From: an uncultured Sphingomonadaceae bacterium | GTDB lineage: Bacteria; Pseudomonadota; Alphaproteobacteria; Sphingomonadales; Sphingomonadaceae | Direction of reading: 5' to 3' | Assembly: GCA_947497085.1 (NCBI GenBank) | Contig: CANMFE010000001.1 | Span: 62,001 to 126,000, forward strand | Length of the DNA: 64,000 nucleotides | Shown: positions 28,150 to 36,117 of the stretch, one piece after another | Layout of the letters: every line of letters starts with the position of its first letter | Numbering within the stretch: the stretch's first letter is position 1 | Position numbers and translations under genes: made by a program | Notes under the pieces: generated by a model | The model's input: the letters and a program-made list of their open reading frames with translations, nothing else | The model's database searches: none | Told to the model about the DNA's origin: nothing

Positions 28150-28578
28150 CTAGTGATGGAAAAACACATGTATAAATATATGAATTACCAGCGCCCAGAG
28201 GCACAGGCTGGAGAGCACGAATATCCCGAACCGTACCGGAATGACATTAACCGTAACCTGCACCAGGCTGTGGATGATCCGCAGGATAACGAACCCCCAT
28301 GCGAGATAAAGGTTCCAGCCTTCACCCATGCCCATAATGCCTAGCAATATGCAGGCTGGGTAGAATAATGTGGGAAGCTCGAGCAGGTGGTTGTAATTGT
28401 CCGCTTTCCACTGCACTTCACGTGGAAGTTTTTTGAGATCATCCTTAGTGTAAACAGCAGGATCCATGTTGATCTTGGCCTTTTGCATGGCTGGGATACG
28501 GGTGGCATACATCCATACCCACATGATCATGGTCCAGAGAAAAAGTACGGCTACGGGCTGAAAAATCGGGCTGTTCAT
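28150..28578 (-). CDS. MAPEG-family membrane protein (copy 2)
   Basis: This 142-residue protein has four hydrophobic segments and the MAPEG pattern ADNYNHLLELPTLFYPACIL, with YVILRIIHS-like sequence (WGFVILRIIHSLVQ). The eukaryotic family comprises membrane glutathione and eicosanoid enzymes; many bacterial members have no known substrate. It starts one base after the stop of a clearly related upstream gene, so the pair is a tandem duplication. The glutathione reductase gene at 49.4 kb shows the cell has glutathione, but no link is implied. Confidence 0.85.
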   Translation of the reverse strand: MNSPIFQPVAVLFLWTMIMWVWMYATRIPAMQKAKINMDPAVYTKDDLKKLPREVQWKADNYNHLLELPTLFYPACILLGIMGMGEGWNLYLAWGFVILRIIHSLVQVTVNVIPVRFGIFVLSSLCLWALVIHIFIHVFFHH

Positions 28579-28579
28579 A

Positions 28580-29020
28580 TCACACTGCCTTGTCCATGGT
28601 GGCTATCACCGCGCTGAATGCGAGCACCAAAAGGCACAAAGTTGAGGCGACGAATAGCAGGAAACGGATGTTTACTTTGTTTACCGTTGCCTGCCACACG
28701 CTGTGGATGATGCGCAGGATAACATAGGCCCATGCCAGTCCTTCCATTAATACGGACGTTGCGCCGGCGATCGTGAGGATGATGACCGTGGCATAAAATA
28801 TGGTCGGCTGTTCCATCAGGTGCGTGTAATTGTGTGACTTCCATGCGACCTGCGGCGGCAATGTCGGATCTATTTCCTGCCCTCGCCCGCCTGCTGGCGC
28901 ACTGCCGAGATTAACACCCATTTTCTTAAGTGCTGGCAAGCGTGTTCCCGCCATCCAGAACAGCATAAGCAGAGACCAGAGCACGAGTACGGCTGCAGGC
29001 AGTAATAACGCGGTATTCAT
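28580..29020 (-). CDS. MAPEG-family membrane protein (copy 1)
   Basis: ATG 29020 follows GGGAGA at a good distance and gives 146 residues; an in-frame ATG at 29035 has no ribosome site. Four hydrophobic segments are present, with SHNYTHLMEQPTIFYATVII and WAYVILRIIHSVWQATVNKV. The shared segments VILRIIHS, TVN and LCL show it is a paralogue of the following gene. The order copy 1, copy 2, nitrilase suggests one transcript. Confidence 0.85.
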   Translation of the reverse strand: MNTALLLPAAVLVLWSLLMLFWMAGTRLPALKKMGVNLGSAPAGGRGQEIDPTLPPQVAWKSHNYTHLMEQPTIFYATVIILTIAGATSVLMEGLAWAYVILRIIHSVWQATVNKVNIRFLLFVASTLCLLVLAFSAVIATMDKAV

Positions 29021-29104
29021 GGTATTTTCTCCCATTATTGTGAACGGGAGAGTGCGCTATGGTAAACCGATTGTCAAATGCAACTGATCTAGGATGTGGA
29101 GAGG

Positions 29105-30298
29105 CTAGCTACCGATCGAAACCACATTGTTCTGTGCTCTACTGTCATGCACGACACCGGTATACAGGCTGGCCATTGGTTCATCGGCAACATCAAAGCT
29201 TGTCGCATCACCAAAACCGTTAAAAGCGGTTTTCATGGCCGCACCATAGGCGCCAATCATACCGATTTCGATATAATCACCCGCGGCCATATCAGCAGGT
29301 AATTCAAATGGTCCGGTCATATAGTCCATGTCATCGCATGTGGGGCCATAAAAGCTGAATGGTTCTGATACGCCCTGGCGTAGGCCATTCAAGCTCTGCA
29401 CTGGGAAACGCCAGCCGATATGTGCGGCATCAAACAGTGCGCCATAGGCACCATCATTAATATATAGCTCACTGCCACGACGGCGTTCGACACGTACGAT
29501 TAGCGAGCTATATTCTGCGCATAGGGCGCGGCCCGGTTCGCACCATAGTTCGGCCGAATAGCTGATTGGCAGGCTTTCATAGGTGCGGTCGATGATTTCG
29601 AAATAATCGGTCAGGGCAGGTGGTTCCATGCCGGGATAAACAGATGGAAAACCGCCGCCTATATCGACAATATCAACGGTAACCGAGGCGTCGACAATCG
29701 CGGCGCGCACTTTTTCGAGCGCCTGTACATAGGCATGCGGCGACATGGCCTGGCTGCCGACATGGAAACAGATGCCCAGTGTATCGGCGACCTGACGGGA
29801 CTGCATGAGAAGCTCCTGCATTTCATCCAGATCGGCACCAAATTTTGCAGCGAGGCTGAGTTCGGCAAATTCGGAGGATACGCGCAGGCGGACACATAGT
29901 GTCAAGTCATCTGCATCATGCGTAGCTTCACGGATCTTGAGCAACTCATCAAGGCTGTCGAGCGAGAACACCCGTACGCCATGGGTAAAATAGGCTTCGT
30001 GGATCGCTTCGGCGGTCTTGACCGGATGCATGAAACACAAGGTCGCTTCGGGCAGGGTGCGCGCAACCAGCCGTACCTCGGCAATCGAAGCGACGTCATA
30101 ATGGGTAATGCCTGAATCCCAGAGGATTTGCAGAAGTTCGGGCGATGGATTCGCTTTTACTGCATAGAGCGATTTTCCGGGGAAGTTATCCACGAAGTAA
30201 CGGGCGGCGCGGCGCGCAGCATGCGGTCTGTTGAGGATTACGGGTTCGGTGGGGCGGTGGGCCCCAATTACAGCCAGTGCGTCAGGATAGATGTGCAA
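29105..30298 (-). CDS. Ornithine/lysine decarboxylase, alanine-racemase-fold (fold III) type
   Basis: This PLP enzyme makes putrescine (and cadaverine) from ornithine (and lysine). The 397-residue protein carries the PLP lysine K48 in YAVKANPSPE, the glycine-rich phosphate site DIVDIGGGFPSVYPG, WCEPGRAL, and the C-terminal catalytic FYGPTCDDMD. The start is TTG 30298, with AGGGGG nine bases upstream and an in-frame TGA close before it, so no longer start exists. A structured leader precedes it. It lies at the end of a polyamine block that holds both downstream enzymes of spermidine synthesis. Confidence 0.94.
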   Translation of the reverse strand: MHIYPDALAVIGAHRPTEPVILNRPHAARRAARYFVDNFPGKSLYAVKANPSPELLQILWDSGITHYDVASIAEVRLVARTLPEATLCFMHPVKTAEAIHEAYFTHGVRVFSLDSLDELLKIREATHDADDLTLCVRLRVSSEFAELSLAAKFGADLDEMQELLMQSRQVADTLGICFHVGSQAMSPHAYVQALEKVRAAIVDASVTVDIVDIGGGFPSVYPGMEPPALTDYFEIIDRTYESLPISYSAELWCEPGRALCAEYSSLIVRVERRRGSELYINDGAYGALFDAAHIGWRFPVQSLNGLRQGVSEPFSFYGPTCDDMDYMTGPFELPADMAAGDYIEIGMIGAYGAAMKTAFNGFGDATSFDVADEPMASLYTGVVHDSRAQNNVVSIGS

Positions 30299-30473
30299 CT
30301 CAAGGGACCCCCTAAACGTTCGTCATAGCAAAATGCTGCCTTGCGGTTGGAAGTCCCCTTGGGGCAGCGAAGCGCGGATATATGCACGCCATGCCTCTAT
30401 GTAAAGCATAAATATTTGCCGCATGCTGAACAAACGGTACGCATTTGTAAAATAATGTTCGACTTCTTGAGCG
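30299..30473 (-). promoter_or_regulatory. Structured mRNA leader of the ornithine/lysine decarboxylase gene
   Basis: In the 175-nt region on the minus strand GCTGCC (30368-30363) can pair with GGCAGC (30340-30335), while CCCC and GGGG inside it (30364-30355) form a competing hairpin that shares bases. The loop bases GGGGAC (30358-30353) can pair with GTCCC (30308-30304), directly next to the AGGGGG ribosome site (30313-30308). Such pairing would mask translation initiation. A leader motif called speF is known before this gene in Alphaproteobacteria; I cannot align to it from memory. Confidence 0.5.
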
Positions 30474-31646
30474 TTAGCTCAGGCGATCGCGAAATTCGGT
30501 CCAGTCAAACTCTCTGACACAGTGCAAGGCATCGTTTTCGCTGTTCCAAAGCCAGATAGAGGGTAAAGGCACGCCATTAAACGTATTGGTTTTTACCATA
30601 GAATAATGCGCCTGATCCAGAAAGGCGACGCGCTGCCCCGCCTCCATCGGCACGGGAAGCACGTAATCGCCGATAATATCGCCCGCAAGGCAGGATGGCC
30701 CGCCAAGCCGGATCTGCGCGCCTTGGTCTTTTTCACCCAGCATGGCGGGGCGGTAAGGCGCTTCGATCACATCGGGCATATGGCAGGTGGCGGAGATATC
30801 GGTAATGCCGACTTTCATGCCATTGTCCATCACATCGAGTATCTCACCGACCAGTATCCCAGCGTCCAGTGCAATGGCTTCACCGGGTTCCAGATAGACT
30901 TCAAGTCCCGTATCTTCGCGGATCTGCGTGAGAAAATCGACAAGCAGATCGCGCTGGTAATCTGCGCGGGTAATATGGTGCCCGCCGCCCAGGTTAATCC
31001 ACTTAAGGTCGGGGAGCATGTCCTGAATCTGCGGGTAAAGCCTCTCCCATGTCGTCCGCAAGGGCAGAAAGTCCTGTTCGCACAATGTGTGGAAGTGGAG
31101 ACCCGATACACCGTGCAGATGCTCCGGTTTCAGCTGACTGACCGGGAAGCCGAGGCGGCTATGCGCCTGACACGGGTCATATTTCTCCACCTCGCCCAGC
31201 GGCACTTCGGGGTTGATACGCAGGCCGATATCGAAACTGTGGCCAGCCGCACGCGCCTTGTCCGCGTCTCCTGAAAACCGGGCAATCTGGTCGGGGCTAT
31301 TGAAAATCACATGATCGGACAGTGTAAATATCTCGGCCATGTCCTTTACTTTATATGCAGGAGAATATGTCTCGACCTCGCCGCTATATTTGTCCGCCGC
31401 CAGCCGCGCTTCCCACAGGCCCGATGTACAGCATCCATCCAGATATTCAGAAACCAGCGGTGCGAGTGACCACATCGAAAACGCCTTGAGCGCTGCGAGT
31501 ATCTTTACCCCGCTACGCGCTTTCACGTCAGCCAGTATTTCCAGATTGCGGCGTATGGCGACTTCATCAACAACAAAGGCAGGCGTGGGGACACGGCTCA
31601 GGTCAAAGCCTGAAAACGCCCCTGGATCACCTGCTTTTGTTTGCAT
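30474..31646 (-). CDS. nspC: Carboxynorspermidine/carboxyspermidine decarboxylase
   Basis: NspC decarboxylates carboxyspermidine or carboxynorspermidine to the triamine. The 390-residue fold III PLP enzyme has K54 in ILAALKAFSMW, the marker GLHFHTLCEQDF, INLGGGHHITRADY, and a C-terminal FLDQAHYSMVKTNTFNGVPL typical of this family. Its start ATG 31646 follows AAGG. It shares the strand with the dehydrogenase gene upstream and the ornithine decarboxylase downstream. A palindromic repeat occupies its upstream gap. Confidence 0.95.
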   Translation of the reverse strand: MQTKAGDPGAFSGFDLSRVPTPAFVVDEVAIRRNLEILADVKARSGVKILAALKAFSMWSLAPLVSEYLDGCCTSGLWEARLAADKYSGEVETYSPAYKVKDMAEIFTLSDHVIFNSPDQIARFSGDADKARAAGHSFDIGLRINPEVPLGEVEKYDPCQAHSRLGFPVSQLKPEHLHGVSGLHFHTLCEQDFLPLRTTWERLYPQIQDMLPDLKWINLGGGHHITRADYQRDLLVDFLTQIREDTGLEVYLEPGEAIALDAGILVGEILDVMDNGMKVGITDISATCHMPDVIEAPYRPAMLGEKDQGAQIRLGGPSCLAGDIIGDYVLPVPMEAGQRVAFLDQAHYSMVKTNTFNGVPLPSIWLWNSENDALHCVREFDWTEFRDRLS

Positions 31647-31664
31647 GTTAGACTACCTTTTTAT

Positions 31665-31750
31665 CGTCATTGCGAGGAGCGATAGTGACGAAGCAATCGA
31701 GTGCTTTTTTGTAGTAGCTTTGGATTGCTTCGCTGCGCTCGCAATGACGG
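31665..31750. repeat. Palindromic intergenic repeat, family A (copy 1)
   Basis: The left arm has CGTCATTGCGAG and GAAGCAATC (31665-31700), mirrored by GATTGCTTC and GCTCGCAATGACG in the right arm (31722-31750). It lies between a small membrane protein gene and nspC. A second member is at 34455-34538. It is consistent with the REP-like CATTGCGAG elements common in Alphaproteobacteria genomes. Confidence 0.85.
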
Positions 31751-31794
31751 ACTGCATCGGAAAACATCTACCTGATTTCATATATAGTCCTTAA

Positions 31795-32175
31795 TTAGAT
31801 AAAACCGATTAAGAGGCGAATGACATAGTAGACAGCGAACATTAATCCGAAAAAGAAGACAAAAAACATGGCAGAATCGAAAAAGGCAGAAAACAAATAA
31901 ATTATGCTTCCCAATTTGTAGGTTTTTATGAAATTCCACACACTCATTTTTGCATGGAATTTATACTCTGGATACCCACCGGAAACCAGGTAGAAGCAAA
32001 GCGGCAATATAGGTATAAAAAAGACTGTCAGCCAATAACCCTTAAAATATAACCGGCTTCCTGCAATTTCTCGTTTCCGCCCAAGCAATGCCACCCCAAT
32101 TCCGTTGAGGCGGTATAAAGTTGGAGGCTGTTGTATCGGATTTAAGCGAGGTTTTATTTCCTTCCAGCGTTCCAT
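31795..32175 (-). CDS. Small membrane protein of unknown function
   Basis: The 126-residue product starts at ATG 32175 after GAGAG. It has a short cytoplasmic-looking N-terminus with TLYRLNGIGVALLGRKRE, then hydrophobic segments at about residues 48-66 and 92-126 (LFSAFFDSAMFFVFFFGLMF). No domain is recognised. It sits 21 bp after the carboxynorspermidine dehydrogenase gene and before nspC, so it may belong to the polyamine unit, perhaps as a membrane accessory; that is only position-based. Confidence 0.6.
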   Translation of the reverse strand: MERWKEIKPRLNPIQQPPTLYRLNGIGVALLGRKREIAGSRLYFKGYWLTVFFIPILPLCFYLVSGGYPEYKFHAKMSVWNFIKTYKLGSIIYLFSAFFDSAMFFVFFFGLMFAVYYVIRLLIGFI

Positions 32176-32196
32176 CTTTCACTCTCTCTGGTTTTC

Positions 32197-33417
32197 TCAA
32201 AACGCCAATGGCCTATCCAGTTCCTTCACCTGCCATGGCAGGCCATGCGCATTCAGCATGTCCATAAACGGATCAGGGTCAAACTGTTCCATATTGAACA
32301 CGCCATCGCCTTTCCATTTGCCGGTCAGTATCATGGCTGCGCCGATCATGGCGGGTACGCCGGTGGTATAGCTCACCGCCTGGTTGCCAGTCTCTGCATA
32401 GGCTTCTTCATGGTCGCAGATATTGTTGATATAATAGGTTTTTTCATTGCCATCTTTGGTCATGCCAGTGGCGATATTGCCGATATTGGTTTTACCCTTG
32501 GTGGTTTCACCCAGGCTCGCGGGCTCCGGCAACACGGCTTTCAAAAATTGCAGCGGGATGATTTCCCTGCCTTCATACATGACGGGATCAATCCGCGTCA
32601 TGCCGACATTTTGTAACACTTCAAGGTGTGTGAGATATGCATCGCCAAAGGTCATCCAGAACCGGATGCGCTTGATTTCGGGGTAGTGCGTTTTAAGCGA
32701 TTCAATCTCCTCATGATACATGAGGTACATATTCTTCTCACCCACACCTTCAAAATCGAATGTCTGTTTTTCGGTGAGCGCGGGCGTTTCCACCCATTCG
32801 CCATTTTCCCAGCGGCGCGCGGGCGCGGTCACTTCGCGGATATTGATTTCAGGGTTGAAATTGGTGGCAAAATGCTGGCCATGGTCGCCGCCATTACAGT
32901 CAAGGATATCGAGTGTGTCGATCCGGTCGAGATAATGTTTTTTCAGATAGCTGGCAAACACTGATGTAACGCCTGGGTCGAATCCGGAGCCGAGCAGCGC
33001 CATCAGCCCTGCTTCTTTAAACCGCTCATGATAGGCCCATTGCCAGTGATATTCGAACTTCGCTTCGTCGCGCGGTTCATAATTGGCAGTGTCCATGTAA
33101 TGCACACCGGTTTTCAGGCAGGCCTCCATGATATTGAGATCCTGATAGGGGAGCGCCAGATTGCACACGAGCGCGGGTTTGACCTGCTCGATAAGCGCAA
33201 CTGTCGCATCTATATCGTCTGCATCAATGGCAAATGTGTCGACATCGACACCGGTACGTTCTTTCACGGAAGCGGCAATGGCATCGCATTTGGATTTTGT
33301 CCGGCTTGCCAGCGTGATATGCGAGAATATATCGCTATTCTGTTTTTGCACCTGGGCCATCTTGTGCACAGCAACCGAGCCAACGCCGCCTGCGCCAATT
33401 ACCAAAATTCTGCTCAT
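32197..33417 (-). CDS. Carboxynorspermidine/carboxyspermidine dehydrogenase (saccharopine dehydrogenase family)
   Basis: This enzyme condenses aspartate semialdehyde with putrescine or diaminopropane to the carboxy-triamine, using NADPH. ATG 33417 is preceded by AGGAGA. The 406-residue protein starts with Rossmann motif ILVIGAGGVGSVAVHKMA, and has VHYMDTANYEP, GSGFDPGVTSVFA and CNGGDHGQHFATNFNPEIN. Saccharopine dehydrogenase is less likely because nspC and the ornithine decarboxylase lie on the same strand just downstream. Together these genes form an S-adenosylmethionine-independent route to spermidine or norspermidine. Confidence 0.92.
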   Translation of the reverse strand: MSRILVIGAGGVGSVAVHKMAQVQKQNSDIFSHITLASRTKSKCDAIAASVKERTGVDVDTFAIDADDIDATVALIEQVKPALVCNLALPYQDLNIMEACLKTGVHYMDTANYEPRDEAKFEYHWQWAYHERFKEAGLMALLGSGFDPGVTSVFASYLKKHYLDRIDTLDILDCNGGDHGQHFATNFNPEINIREVTAPARRWENGEWVETPALTEKQTFDFEGVGEKNMYLMYHEEIESLKTHYPEIKRIRFWMTFGDAYLTHLEVLQNVGMTRIDPVMYEGREIIPLQFLKAVLPEPASLGETTKGKTNIGNIATGMTKDGNEKTYYINNICDHEEAYAETGNQAVSYTTGVPAMIGAAMILTGKWKGDGVFNMEQFDPDPFMDMLNAHGLPWQVKELDRPLAF

Positions 33418-33470
33418 CACTTTCTCCTGACAGGTGACGTTTCGTTCTATCTGCCATATAGCCACTGCCC

Positions 33471-34451
33471 ATGACAGAACAATCCCTTTTCAATCCCCAG
33501 CGCACACCAAGCGCCGAAGGCGTGACCCGTGCGGCAGAAAAAATTGCCGCTATATTACCGCCAACGCCCTTGCTGCCGCTTGAGGTGGAAGGACGGACCA
33601 TCTGGTGCAAGGCAGAGTGTTTGCAGCCTATCGGCGCATTCAAGATACGCGGCGGGTGGCACCGGCTCACGGATATGGACGAGGAACAGCGTGCCAGGGG
33701 CGTGGTGGCTTTTTCCAGCGGCAATCACGCGCAGGGTGTGGCCTGGGCCGCGCGGCGGCTTGGTATCGCGGCGGTCATTATCATGCCCGAAGACGCACCT
33801 GCAGCAAAAATGCAGGCGACGGCGGATATGGGCGCAAAGATCATTACCTATGACCGGCTGAATGGTTCGCGCGAAGACATGGCGGCCGATATTGCCGCCG
33901 ATACAGGCGCGACAATCGTGCCCAGCTTTGATGATCCATGGATTATCGAGGGGCAGGGCAGTGCGGGTATGGAAGCGCGCACGCAAATGCTGGCGCTGAC
34001 AGGTGATGAGCCTGACCAGGTTATCGCCTGTTGCGGCGGTGGCGGGCTCGCCAGCGGAAGCGCACTGGCCAATCCGCACGCGGATATTGTGGTGGTGGAG
34101 CCGGAAGGCTGGGATGATATGGCATGCTCGCTGGAGGCTGGCGAGATATTACCAGTTGGCCCAAATCCGCCGCCCACTGCATGTGATGCGCTGCAAACGC
34201 TGCGTGTGTCGCCGCTGACATTCGGTATATTGCATGGCCGCGGCGCAAAAGGTGTCCGGGTCAGCGAGGCGGAGGTGGAACACGCCATGCGTGTGGCTTT
34301 CAACAAGTTGCAACTGGTTGTTGAACCGGGTGGGGCTGTAGCTCTTGCCGCTGTGCTCGCCGGCAAGGTGGGCGTCACCGATAACACTGTTATAACCCTG
34401 TCAGGAGGTAATGTTGACCCGGTGTTGTTTGCGCGGATACTCACACATTAG
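33471..34451 (+). CDS. Threonine/serine dehydratase (PLP-dependent)
   Basis: The 326-residue fold II PLP enzyme has K58 in PIGAFKIRGGW, SSGNHAQGVAWAA, and the phosphate loop CCGGGGLASG. Its length without a C-terminal ACT-like domain fits the catabolic or serine-racemase-like group, not biosynthetic IlvA. Threonine, serine or a hydroxy-aspartate could be substrates. It reads away from the dehydrogenase gene, and only 53 bp separates the two starts. Confidence 0.88.
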   Translation: MTEQSLFNPQRTPSAEGVTRAAEKIAAILPPTPLLPLEVEGRTIWCKAECLQPIGAFKIRGGWHRLTDMDEEQRARGVVAFSSGNHAQGVAWAARRLGIAAVIIMPEDAPAAKMQATADMGAKIITYDRLNGSREDMAADIAADTGATIVPSFDDPWIIEGQGSAGMEARTQMLALTGDEPDQVIACCGGGGLASGSALANPHADIVVVEPEGWDDMACSLEAGEILPVGPNPPPTACDALQTLRVSPLTFGILHGRGAKGVRVSEAEVEHAMRVAFNKLQLVVEPGGAVALAAVLAGKVGVTDNTVITLSGGNVDPVLFARILTH

Positions 34452-34454
34452 GAC

Positions 34455-34538
34455 TGTCATTGCGAGCGTATGCGAAGCAATCCATGGCAGCATTGTACGG
34501 TAGTGGATTGCCGCGCGGTTTCACCGCTTGCAATGACA
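34455..34538. repeat. Palindromic intergenic repeat, family A (copy 2)
   Basis: The left arm has TGTCATTGCGAGCG and GAAGCAATCCA (34455-34484); the right arm has TGGATTGC and GCTTGCAATGACA (34504-34538). It shares the CATTGCGAG ... GAAGCAATC core with the 31665 copy. It fills the gap between the convergent dehydratase and ligase genes, so it may also act as a terminator-like structure. Confidence 0.85.
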
Positions 34539-34542
34539 TTAT

Positions 34543-36117
34543 TCAACTAATCATATTTTTAAGCGTCGTGACATGATCGGCTTCCTCCGCCGGTTTGTCC
34601 TTGCGAATGCGGCTGATGCGGGGGAAGCGCATCGCTAGGCCAGATTTATGGCGTTTGCTTTCATGCACGGAATCGAATGCCACTTCGAGTACCAGCGTCT
34701 TTTCCACCTCACGCACGGGACCGAACCGGTTGATGGTGTTTTGCCGTACAAACCGGTCGAGCCATTTGAGTTCTTCATCAGTAAAACCCGAATAGGCCTT
34801 ACCCACGGGATAAAGCTCACCATCTTCGGTCCAGCAGCCGAATGTATAGTCGGAATAAAAGGATGAACGCTTGCCCGATCCGCGTTGGGCATACATCATC
34901 ACGCAATCGGCATTAAGTGGATCGCGTTTCCATTTATACCACAGCCCTGCCTTGCGGCCTGCAATATAGGGGCTGTCGCGGCGCTTGAGCATCACGCCTT
35001 CAATCGCGGCATCACGCGCACCGCTGCGGATTTCTTCCAAATGGCCAAAATCGCGCGCTTCGAGCAGGGCGGATATATCAAAATGGCTGGTTTTCAGTTT
35101 TGGCACAAAGCGTTCCAGCTGTATGCGCCGCTTGCTCCATGGTTGCGCGCGTATATCCTCTTCACCATCGAACAATATGTCGTACAGCCTCACAAATGCC
35201 GGGTAATCCTCGCGCATCTTGGCGGAGACTTTTTTGCGGCCCAGGCGCTGCTGCAAGGCGTTGAAGCTTGCCGCTTCGCCGCCCTGGGCATCGCCGCGCA
35301 CCAGCAATTCGCCATCAACCACGCCGATCTGGTCAAAATTCTCGGCAATTTCGGGGAAGGAGCCAGTAATATCATCGCCGCCGCGGCTGTAGAGCCGTAC
35401 ATCTGTACCGGTCCCCACAATCTGGATGCGGATGCCATCCCATTTCCATTCTGCTGCATAGTCTTTCAGGTCAATGCGAGTCTCTTCGAGCGGATGGGCG
35501 AGCATGAAAGGCCGGAAAAAGGGGATGTCGCTGGGGTCGGGCCGCCCGCTCTTGCCTTCACCCCATGCGAACAGTTCTGTATAGGGTGGTGCAAGTGCGT
35601 GCCAGACTTCCTCGACATCATTGACATCCAGACCAAATGCATGGGCGAAGCAGGTCTTGGCGAGCCGTGCTGACACACCAACACGCATGCCACCGGTTGC
35701 CAGCTTGATCAGGGCATAGCGACTATTGGCATCCATCCGGTCCATCATACTGGCAAGCAATCGGGGGGCATCCTTGCGCGTGACTTCCTGCAATTCAGCG
35801 ACAACGGTGTTGAGACGGATATCCTCTGTGGCATCCTCACGCATATGGTCGGGCCAGATCAAGGCGACTGTTTCCGCAGTATCCCCCACAAAATTGCGGC
35901 TCAGCTTGAACAGGACGGGATCGACACGCTCGGTCGCGGCTGTGCGGACGGCGGAGGCTTTGACTGTGGGAAAATCAAGATCACCCGTGAGCGCAGCCAA
36001 TGCCCACCCACGGTCAGGATCGGGCGTATCGCGCAGGTAATTCGCGATCAGGTCGATCTTGGCATTGCGTGAGCGGGTATAGATCAGCCGGTCGATCAGG
36101 GTGGCAAGAGCACGCAT
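34543..36117 (-). CDS. ATP-dependent DNA ligase of the ligase-associated damage-response type
   Basis: The 524-residue protein has the adenylation lysine K225 in AEWKWDGIRIQI, and nucleotidyltransferase motifs GELLVRG and EGVMLKRRDSP, then YKWKRDPLNAD and an OB-fold C-terminus ending with SGLAMRFPRI. A roughly 200-residue helical DNA-binding domain comes first. This fits the bacterial ATP-dependent ligases found with a metallo-beta-lactamase exonuclease. Its ATG overlaps the exonuclease stop by one base (TAATG). NAD-dependent LigA must be elsewhere. Confidence 0.92.
   Translation of the reverse strand: MRALATLIDRLIYTRSRNAKIDLIANYLRDTPDPDRGWALAALTGDLDFPTVKASAVRTAATERVDPVLFKLSRNFVGDTAETVALIWPDHMREDATEDIRLNTVVAELQEVTRKDAPRLLASMMDRMDANSRYALIKLATGGMRVGVSARLAKTCFAHAFGLDVNDVEEVWHALAPPYTELFAWGEGKSGRPDPSDIPFFRPFMLAHPLEETRIDLKDYAAEWKWDGIRIQIVGTGTDVRLYSRGGDDITGSFPEIAENFDQIGVVDGELLVRGDAQGGEAASFNALQQRLGRKKVSAKMREDYPAFVRLYDILFDGEEDIRAQPWSKRRIQLERFVPKLKTSHFDISALLEARDFGHLEEIRSGARDAAIEGVMLKRRDSPYIAGRKAGLWYKWKRDPLNADCVMMYAQRGSGKRSSFYSDYTFGCWTEDGELYPVGKAYSGFTDEELKWLDRFVRQNTINRFGPVREVEKTLVLEVAFDSVHESKRHKSGLAMRFPRISRIRKDKPAEEADHVTTLKNMIS

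Noticed and set aside
32197-33417. Annotation as lysine-pathway saccharopine dehydrogenase
   Set aside because: Neighbouring carboxynorspermidine decarboxylase and ornithine decarboxylase make the polyamine role much more likely.
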